From positions 1 to 11,615 of the forward strand of contig JACMLA010000510.1 in the NCBI GenBank assembly GCA_014379815.1: a stretch of DNA of 11,615 nucleotides, read 5' to 3'. This stretch comes from Bryobacteraceae bacterium (GTDB lineage Bacteria; Acidobacteriota; Terriglobia; Bryobacterales; Bryobacteraceae). Under the pieces are notes generated by a model. It had not been told where the DNA came from, ran no database searches, and was given only the letters and a program-made list of their open reading frames with translations. The translations under genes and the position numbers were made by a program. Positions 6,751 to 11,615 of the stretch are shown piece after piece; within the stretch, counting starts at the first letter, position 1; every line of letters starts with the position of its first letter.

Positions 6751-8310
6751 ATGCCGAAATCTGTGGGAGTGGTTTTACTCGCCTTCTTGGGAGTGTGTTT
6801 TGCAGCGGAGTCAACGCAGTATCCGGCGGCCCGCTTCACAGATCCCGAAAGGAAAGCAAAACTGATGGCCACGATGCCGGAGGTGGATGGCATCTTCCAG
6901 AAGTATGCGCAGGAACGACATATCCCTGGCATGGTCTGGGGTGTGGTCATCGATGGAGAGCTGGTCCATACAAACGTAGTCGGCATCCGCAATCGCGTGA
7001 CCAATGTGCCCGTCACGCGCGACACGGTCTTTCGGATTGCCTCGATGACGAAGAGCTTTACAGCGCTTGCGATTCTCAAATTGCGCGACGCCGGGAAGCT
7101 CTCGCTGGAAGACCCCGTTTCGCGCTGGCTTCCTGAGTTCGCACGTATGGAGCTACCGACGTCCGACTCGGGGCCGGTTCGGGTTAAGCATCTGATGACA
7201 CACGGCGCGGGCTTCCCCGAAGACAACCCCTGGGGCGATCAGCAGCTCGGCGCCAGCGATGCGGAACTGACCGAGTGGTTGCAAAAAGGCATACCGTTTT
7301 CTTCCGCGCCCGGAACGCAGTATGAATATTCGAATTACGGTTTCGGACTGCTCGGCCGTATTGTCACGAAGGCGTCGGGTATGCCGTACCGGACCTATCT
7401 GGAAAGCGAGATCTTGAAGCCCCTTGGGATGAAGTCGTCCACTCTGGAAAGCTCCGCCGTACCGTCTGAAAAGCTGGCAGTCGGTTACCGCCGATTGAAG
7501 GACGGCACGTATCAGGAAGAGAAAGCACTGGGCCATGGTGCCTTCGGCGCAATGGGAGGTCTTCTGACAACGGCAGAGGATCTGGGCAGGTACGTCGCTT
7601 TTCAGCTTTCGGCGTGGCCGCCCCGTGATGGTAAGGACACCGGGCCTGTAGCACGCGCATCGGTTCGCGAGATGAACCAGCTCGCGCGCCCGTCAACTTT
7701 ATCGGGGAACAAGGGGCAAGCCCGTGTTTCCGGCTACGGCTACGGCCTTGGCGTCAGCATGGATTGCCGGTTCTCACACATCGTTACCCATGGGGGCGGA
7801 CTTCCGGGTTATGGCTCGCATATGGCATGGTTGCCTGAATACGGAGTGGGAATCTTTGCCATGACCAATCTGACGTACCAGGGTCCGGGTGCTTCCGTTA
7901 GCCAGTCCTGGGATGTTTTGCGGAAAAGCGGCGCTTTGCAAACCCGCCAGCTGCCGGTCGCGCCGGCCCTAAGCGGAATGCGCAATTCCATCGTCGCGAT
8001 CTGGCGTGACAACGATATGCCCGGCCTGCGGCGCAGCGCTGCCATGAACCTTTTCCTGGACGTTCCTGAACCAGAGCGCAAAGCCCAAATTGCGGCGCTG
8101 CAGAACGAGACCGGAGCCTGCCGGGAAGCTAGGGAACTGCATCCGGAAAACTGGCTGCGCGGAGTGTTCGATATGAAGTGCGAGCGAGGCACGGTGAGGG
8201 TCAAATTCACTCTTGCGCCTACGCAACCGCCTCTGTTGCAGTATCTGAACTTCACCAGGCTTCCAGAGAACGCTCCGGCGTTTTCTCCTGCGCCTGCCTG
8301 CACGGAGTAG
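6751..8310 (+). CDS. Exported serine hydrolase, beta-lactamase (class C)/DD-peptidase-like fold, 519 aa
   Basis: Penicillin-recognising-fold serine hydrolase; members include class C beta-lactamases, DD-peptidases and esterases. Numbering from the ATG at 6751: SMTK (98-101) supplies the nucleophile Ser98 and Lys101, YSN (193-195) is the second motif and HGG (347-349) takes the place of the KTG motif, as in esterase and D-aminopeptidase-like members. The N-terminus MPKSVGVVLLAFLGVCFA is a good Sec signal peptide, so the enzyme probably acts in the periplasm or outside. After the catalytic domain there is a roughly 110-residue C-terminal region I do not recognise, containing Cys457, Cys477 and Cys517; with Cys339 these could form disulfides. 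The in-frame ATG at 6706 has a better SD (GGAG at 6697-6700) and would add 15 residues, so the start is uncertain. True beta-lactamase activity cannot be assumed. It ends 6 bases from the convergent DAHP synthase stop. Confidence 0.88.
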   Translation: MPKSVGVVLLAFLGVCFAAESTQYPAARFTDPERKAKLMATMPEVDGIFQKYAQERHIPGMVWGVVIDGELVHTNVVGIRNRVTNVPVTRDTVFRIASMTKSFTALAILKLRDAGKLSLEDPVSRWLPEFARMELPTSDSGPVRVKHLMTHGAGFPEDNPWGDQQLGASDAELTEWLQKGIPFSSAPGTQYEYSNYGFGLLGRIVTKASGMPYRTYLESEILKPLGMKSSTLESSAVPSEKLAVGYRRLKDGTYQEEKALGHGAFGAMGGLLTTAEDLGRYVAFQLSAWPPRDGKDTGPVARASVREMNQLARPSTLSGNKGQARVSGYGYGLGVSMDCRFSHIVTHGGGLPGYGSHMAWLPEYGVGIFAMTNLTYQGPGASVSQSWDVLRKSGALQTRQLPVAPALSGMRNSIVAIWRDNDMPGLRRSAAMNLFLDVPEPERKAQIAALQNETGACREARELHPENWLRGVFDMKCERGTVRVKFTLAPTQPPLLQYLNFTRLPENAPAFSPAPACTE

Positions 8311-8316
8311 TGCCGA

Positions 8317-9675
8317 TTAGTTCTGCAGCCGGTGTGCGATCAGCATTGCGATCTCGAGAGCCTGTTCATAGTTCAACCTAGGGTCTACTTCTGACTTGTA
8401 GGCCCGTCCAAGGTCGGCCTCCTGAATGCCCGAGGATCCGCCAATGCACTCCGTCACGTTCTCACCGGACATCTCGAAATGCACGCCTCCGAGGCGAGTT
8501 CCGAGGCGATCGTGAATCTCAAACGCCTGCTCCAGCTCGGACAAGATGTCGGTGAAGAATCTCGTCTTGACACCACTGGTGGTCGTCCGTGTATTGCCGT
8601 GCATAGGATCGCAACACCAGAGAACCACTCGGCCTTCGCCTCGGACAGCCTGAACGATGTCCGGAAGCCGCGTCGCGATTAGCTCTCGCCCAAAACGGTG
8701 GATCAGCGTAATTCGCCCGGGCTCACGATGCGGATCCAGAGTATCCAGAAGCTGGAGCAACGTGTCGGGCTGCAGAGTCGCACTGACTTTGATGCCGATT
8801 GGGTTGGAGATTCCCCGGAAGTACTCCACGTGGGCTCCCCCGGGCTGAAGGGTTCGCGCACCGATCCAGGGCAGATGCGTCGAGAGGTTATACCAGCGCC
8901 CATCTTGCTCCCGGGTCTGCGCCTGCTCATACGGCAGCAGCAAACCTTCGTGGCTGGTGAAGAATTCTACTGACTGCATGGCGTCCGCATGCACGTGCAG
9001 TACGTTCTCGAGGAAACGCAAAGACCGCGAAACGTTACGCAGGATCTGGCTGTAATCCTGCGAGAGTTCTGAGCCTTGCAAAAATCCGCTCTCCCAGTTT
9101 TCCGGATGATGCAGATCGGCAAACGTTCCGCGCGCCAGCGCTCTTACATAGTTCAAAGTGAGTGCCGCTTTCTCATAGCCCCGAAGCATTCGCTGCGGAT
9201 CTGGGATCCGGGACTCCCTGTGGAATGCCGAGCCATTGATGATGTCCCCGCGATAGGTGGGCAGCGTGACGCCTTCCCGGGTTTCGACGCCTTCAGACCG
9301 AGGTTTGGCGTATTGCCCGGCCATTCTGCCCACACGGATCACCGGTTTCTCGATTCCGTGCACCAGCACCAGGCTCATCTGCAGCAGGATCTTGATTTTG
9401 CTGACAATCGGCTCACCGGCACACTCGGCGAAACTCTCGGCGCAGTCGCCACCCTGGAGCAGAAAGCGGCTTCCCATCGATGCGTCTGCCAGCTGACGTT
9501 TGAGAGCTTCCACTTCCCACGGTGTCACCAGCGGCGGATACTGTGACAGTTCCCGGACCACGGTGTCAACTGCGGAGGCGGAAGCGTATTCCGGCTGCTG
9601 TTCCGCAGGGTACGAGCGCCATGAATCAGGTGTCCACGCCAGAGTCCTTTGCCCGGTAAGTTCAGTTGTCAGCAC
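8317..9675 (-). CDS. aroG: Class II 3-deoxy-D-arabino-heptulosonate 7-phosphate (DAHP) synthase, 452 aa
   Basis: Condenses phosphoenolpyruvate with erythrose 4-phosphate, the entry step of the shikimate pathway to aromatic amino acids. It belongs to the plant/mycobacterial (type II) family: WTPDSWRSYPAEQQP near the N-terminus, LLQGGDCAESF (Cys78), GRMAGQYAKPRS (116-127), YRGDIING, GIKVSATLQPD, CDPMHGNT (His359), HFEMSGENVTECIGG (Glu401) and DPRLN (Asp431). Cys78, His359, Glu401 and Asp431 are the expected metal ligands. The GTG at 9675 is preferred; an in-frame TTG at 9705 would add 10 residues but lacks an SD. Upstream of the GTG there are only weak purine runs (AGAG, and GGGGA about 13 bases away). 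The N-terminus is shorter than that of the mycobacterial enzyme, so the inhibitor sites described there may not be conserved. The symbol follows the mycobacterial type II gene; other names are in use. It is divergent from the MerR gene. Confidence 0.93.
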   Translation of the reverse strand: MLTTELTGQRTLAWTPDSWRSYPAEQQPEYASASAVDTVVRELSQYPPLVTPWEVEALKRQLADASMGSRFLLQGGDCAESFAECAGEPIVSKIKILLQMSLVLVHGIEKPVIRVGRMAGQYAKPRSEGVETREGVTLPTYRGDIINGSAFHRESRIPDPQRMLRGYEKAALTLNYVRALARGTFADLHHPENWESGFLQGSELSQDYSQILRNVSRSLRFLENVLHVHADAMQSVEFFTSHEGLLLPYEQAQTREQDGRWYNLSTHLPWIGARTLQPGGAHVEYFRGISNPIGIKVSATLQPDTLLQLLDTLDPHREPGRITLIHRFGRELIATRLPDIVQAVRGEGRVVLWCCDPMHGNTRTTTSGVKTRFFTDILSELEQAFEIHDRLGTRLGGVHFEMSGENVTECIGGSSGIQEADLGRAYKSEVDPRLNYEQALEIAMLIAHRLQN

Positions 9676-9766
9676 GTGTTCTCTAGTTTCCCCTGGATCT
9701 GGCAACAGCCCAACCAGTACGACTACTTACACTTTCAGCAGAGCTCAGGGGTGGTACAAGACCCTA

Positions 9767-9794
9767 TTGACTCTGCTGGCAGGTCGGCTAAAAT
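9767..9794 (+). promoter_or_regulatory. Sigma70-type promoter of the MerR-DinB operon
   Basis: TTGACT (9767-9772) and TAAAAT (9789-9794) are each one base from the consensus hexamers and are separated by 16 bases. Transcription would start near 9801. This lies just after the GTG at 9798, which therefore cannot be the start codon of the MerR gene, and 33 bases before the ATG at 9834. The spacer is not the stretched 19-20 bases of promoters activated by classical MerR proteins, so simple constitutive use or repression is more likely than MerR-type activation. Confidence 0.65.
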
Positions 9795-9833
9795 TGGGTG
9801 GCACCTATCCCCCGAGAACGGAAATTGCCGGCA

Positions 9834-10352
9834 ATGTTCAAAACAAAAAAGACCCGTCCTGAATCTCAGACCTCTGAGCAATCGTTCACCAGCAGCGATG
9901 TTGCACGGATCGCTCAGGTAAGTCTCCGGCAATTGCAGTGGTGGGATGAGCGAAAAGTTGTTTCGCCCCGGCATGAAGGTCACAAACGCGTTTACAATCC
10001 GGAAGAAGTGGTCGAAGTCACTGTAATTGCGGAACTAAGGCGGAAAGGCTTCTCACTCCAGAAGATACGGAGAGTACTGCGTTTTCTGCAAAAGGAAATG
10101 GGAAAGCATTTGCACGATGTTCTCGCGGCTGAGAACGACATGCATCTGCTCACGGACGGAAAGTCGGTGTACCTGGAAGACAGTTCCGATCGGATACTGG
10201 ACATCCTGAAAAACGCCAAGCAGCCGATGTTCCTGGTCTGCGTCAGCGATCAGGTTCGCCGTCTGGGCGGAGTCACACCACCGGGCACGGCAGTTCGGAA
10301 GCCTGCCCGGGCCGAAACCGGAGTACCTGCAAGGAAAGTGCGAGCGGTATAG
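9834..10352 (+). CDS. MerR-family transcriptional regulator with an unrecognised C-terminal module, 172 aa
   Basis: DNA-binding regulator. Residues 18-60 form a MerR-type winged helix: FTSSDVARIAQVSLRQLQWW, then DERKVVSPRHEGHKRVYNPEE, with the usual R-x-Y wing end. Residues 61-100 (VVEVTVIAELRRKGFSLQKI onwards) are the helical region leading to dimerisation. The C-terminal part (about 103-145) contains DGKSVYLEDSSDRILDILKNAKQPMFLVCVSDQVRRL (quoted as a landmark), not the metal-binding cysteine loop of MerR, CueR or ZntR nor a GyrI-like drug domain, so effector unknown. A basic tail ends the protein. The ATG at 9834 was chosen over the GTG at 9798 because the promoter at 9767-9794 would start transcription after that GTG. 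The stop is 4 bases before the DinB-like gene, implying co-transcription and probably a shared regulatory role. Confidence 0.85.
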   Translation: MFKTKKTRPESQTSEQSFTSSDVARIAQVSLRQLQWWDERKVVSPRHEGHKRVYNPEEVVEVTVIAELRRKGFSLQKIRRVLRFLQKEMGKHLHDVLAAENDMHLLTDGKSVYLEDSSDRILDILKNAKQPMFLVCVSDQVRRLGGVTPPGTAVRKPARAETGVPARKVRAV

Positions 10353-10356
10353 AGCA

Positions 10357-10923
10357 GTGTCGACAGGCGCTGCAATCCCCGATCAAGCCGTACCGCATGC
10401 TCTAGAGCCGGCATTTCAGCACGCCCTGGCCACGTATGCCAGCGAGACCTCGAAGCTTGTGTCGGTGTGGGGTCGCTTTACCGATGCCGATCTGGAATGG
10501 CGTCCCGACGCAAAGTCATTTTCGGTGAAAGATGTCCTCGAGCATCAGTTACTTAGCGAGCGGCGATTCTTTGGAGGCTTCCTGGGAAGCCCGGAACCAG
10601 CGCCAGCGGCTGTCCTGCCTGAGCAGCTAACAGTAGGGTCCTGTCAGGCCAGGGCTGTCGAACTGGCTCGCAAGCGACTCGACTACCTCGCATTACAACC
10701 ACTGCAGTGGTGGCTGGAGACCGTTCCTTTCTTCGACGTGCACCGCCAGCGAGTCTGGATTTTCTGGCGCAGGGTGCTCCACACAGCACATCACCGGACG
10801 CAGTTGACCATGTATCTTAGGCGGATGGGCCGTCCAGTACCGTCCACTTATGGCCCTACAGCGGACGAGACCTGGGAGGGTGCGGACCCTACAACCACAG
10901 TCGAGGCAGCCGGACGAGGCTAG
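10357..10923 (+). CDS. DinB-family (DinB/YfiT-like) putative metalloprotein, 188 aa
   Basis: Member of the DinB/YfiT four-helix-bundle superfamily, which includes bacillithiol- and mycothiol-dependent S-transferases and many proteins of unknown function. The typical metal-binding histidines are present: His63 in the VKDVLEHQLLSERRF helix, and His142 and His146 in the HTAHHRTQLTMYLRRMG helix near the C-terminus. The WRPDAKSFSVKDVLEH stretch and the conserved HHRxQL followed by LRxMGxPVPxxYGP are characteristic of the group. The GTG start is only 4 bases after the MerR stop and has no well-spaced SD (AAGGAAAG lies 18 bases upstream), suggesting translational coupling to the regulator. No specific substrate can be inferred; despite the family name it is unrelated to DNA polymerase IV. 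Confidence 0.85.
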   Translation: MSTGAAIPDQAVPHALEPAFQHALATYASETSKLVSVWGRFTDADLEWRPDAKSFSVKDVLEHQLLSERRFFGGFLGSPEPAPAAVLPEQLTVGSCQARAVELARKRLDYLALQPLQWWLETVPFFDVHRQRVWIFWRRVLHTAHHRTQLTMYLRRMGRPVPSTYGPTADETWEGADPTTTVEAAGRG

Positions 10924-11029
10924 TTGTTGGCGAGCGAACCTTTTCGGTTCCGTGAAACGTCACTAACAGCAGGGCGGGGATAGCATCTCCTCCGTTAGCC
11001 TATACTCGAAGCTTGGGAGGAAGTACCCG
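10924..11029. other. Intergenic region between the DinB-like and S41 protease genes
   Basis: This 106-base gap holds a short hairpin (GAACC 10936-10940, GGTTC 10946-10950, 5-base loop) without a following T-run, so it is not a clear terminator. A TATACT at 11001-11006 could be a -10 box for the protease gene, but no matching -35 sequence is visible 16-18 bases upstream. The SD for the next gene lies at 11015-11021. Confidence 0.35.
11015..11021 (+). promoter_or_regulatory. Shine-Dalgarno site that fixes a TTG start at 11030
   Basis: GGGAGGA lies 8 bases before TTG 11030, the best ribosome binding site in the window. It identifies the rare TTG as the start of the protease gene, which has no ATG or GTG near its signal peptide. 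Confidence 0.8.
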
Positions 11030-11615
11030 TTGGCTGGAAAACGCCGTTCTCTCTGGATTGCCCCTGTAATCATTTTTGGCTGCGCCGTAGCTGGTGGCTT
11101 ATTCGGCCCCAGCATCACGGGAGCGTCGGCAGCGAGCGCCTCGTCGGATGACGATATCCGTCAGAGTCTGCGCTCCTTTACTAAGGTCCTGACTGTCGTT
11201 GAAGAAAACTTCGCGGACAAAGTCACGGCGGACAAGACCATCTATAAGGGTGCGATTCCCGGGATGGCGCGGACTTTGGATCCACATACCAGCTTTTTCG
11301 ATCCCAAGGAATTTCAGGCGCTGCGTGACGACCAGAGAGGCCACTACTACGGTGTGGGGATGAGCGTTGCGCCGCGAAATGGGAAAACGATTGTCATCGT
11401 GCCGTTCCCAGGATCGCCTGCCTACAAGGCGGGCATCCGTCCAGGCGACATGATTATGGAGGTCAACGACAAGCGGACAGACAACTTGTCGACCACCGAA
11501 GTTGCCGACCTCCTGAAGGGCCCCCGCGGAACCAGCGTGCAAATTCAGATCATGCGCGAGGGTGCGGAGAAACCGATTGTCTACAACATCGTACGCGATG
11601 AGATCCCACGCAAGA
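11030..11615 (+). CDS. Carboxyl-terminal processing protease (S41 family) with PDZ domain, N-terminal part (3' truncated by window edge)
   Basis: The first 195 residues of a CtpA/Prc-like periplasmic serine protease. Residues 5-33 contain a basic RR followed by a hydrophobic stretch (LWIAPVIIFGCAVAGGLFG), a signal peptide or anchor. Residues 40-105 are the helical N-terminal region, including ARTLDPHTSFFDPKEFQALR, a hallmark of the family, and residues 107-178 are a PDZ domain (GVGMSV, SPAYKAGIRPGDMIMEVND, LLKGPRGTSVQIQIMREG). The catalytic Ser-Lys pair would lie beyond the window and cannot be checked. The start is TTG with a GGGAGGA 8 bases upstream. Such proteases cut C-termini of substrates in cell-wall or periplasmic protein turnover. 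The gene runs in the same direction as the DinB-like gene but is separated by 106 bases and is probably transcribed on its own. Confidence 0.92.
   Translation, partial: MAGKRRSLWIAPVIIFGCAVAGGLFGPSITGASAASASSDDDIRQSLRSFTKVLTVVEENFADKVTADKTIYKGAIPGMARTLDPHTSFFDPKEFQALRDDQRGHYYGVGMSVAPRNGKTIVIVPFPGSPAYKAGIRPGDMIMEVNDKRTDNLSTTEVADLLKGPRGTSVQIQIMREGAEKPIVYNIVRDEIPRK

Noticed and set aside
6657..7226. In-frame open extension of the helicase gene by about 190 codons, antisense to the serine hydrolase
   Set aside because: It overlaps the coding strand of a clearly real gene, carries no helicase motif, and the family N-terminus fits the ATG at 6656.
8299..8320. Small inverted repeat GCAC/GTGC at the hydrolase-DAHP synthase junction as a bidirectional terminator
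   Set aside because: Four-base stem with no T-tract on either strand.
9076..9546. 156-codon plus-strand open frame opposite DAHP synthase
   Set aside because: Antisense to highly conserved catalytic regions; no own SD or domain.
10936..10950. Hairpin GAACC/GGTTC after the DinB-like gene as an intrinsic terminator
   Set aside because: The stem is only 5 base pairs and no T-run follows.
11099..11542. 147-codon minus-strand open frame opposite the S41 protease
   Set aside because: The plus-strand frame has a signal peptide, PDZ domain and strong SD; the opposite frame is a shadow.

Overview
The window reads as an ordinary chromosomal segment of a moderately GC-rich Acidobacteriota member (class Terriglobia, possibly Bryobacterales/Solibacter-like). 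The lineage is inferred from an 'acidobacterial duplicated orphan permease' (ADOP) with two FtsX-like halves, a short 7Fe ferredoxin beginning MAYVIAEPCVGT, a class II DAHP synthase and frequent GTG/TTG starts with weak Shine-Dalgarno (SD) sites. Coding density is very high: eleven genes, two of them cut by the window edges, and no non-coding gap above about 160 bases. I see no tRNA, rRNA, CRISPR array, insertion sequence, phage gene or integration scar.

Layout. (1) 1-1946, plus strand: the C-terminal part of selB (selenocysteine elongation factor), a 7Fe ferredoxin and an RluA-family pseudouridine synthase, closely spaced and possibly co-transcribed. (2) 6656-1937, minus strand: a DinG/XPD-type Fe-S helicase, queD (queuosine/7-deazaguanine synthesis) and the ADOP permease, with gaps of 8 and 11 bases, so probably one transcript. 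The permease end overlaps the pseudouridine synthase end by 10 bases in convergent orientation. (3) 6706/6751-8310, plus strand: an exported beta-lactamase-fold serine hydrolase, divergent from the helicase and convergent with region 4. (4) 9675-8317, minus strand: class II DAHP synthase, first step of the shikimate pathway. (5) 9767-10923, plus strand: a strong sigma70-type promoter, a MerR-family regulator and, 4 bases later, a DinB-like four-helix metalloprotein, probably one operon. (6) 11030 to the end, plus strand: the N-terminal part of a carboxyl-terminal processing protease (S41, with PDZ domain), starting at TTG behind a clear GGGAGGA SD.

How the genes work together: regions 1 and 2 are mostly housekeeping (selenocysteine decoding, RNA modification, DNA repair, queuosine) and show no shared pathway. 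The least explained parts are the orphan permease with no ATPase nearby, and the MerR-DinB pair, whose regulator has a C-terminal module I do not recognise. No convincing novel multi-gene system is visible; the findings are second-look observations on gene starts, unusual junctions and uncharacterised domains.
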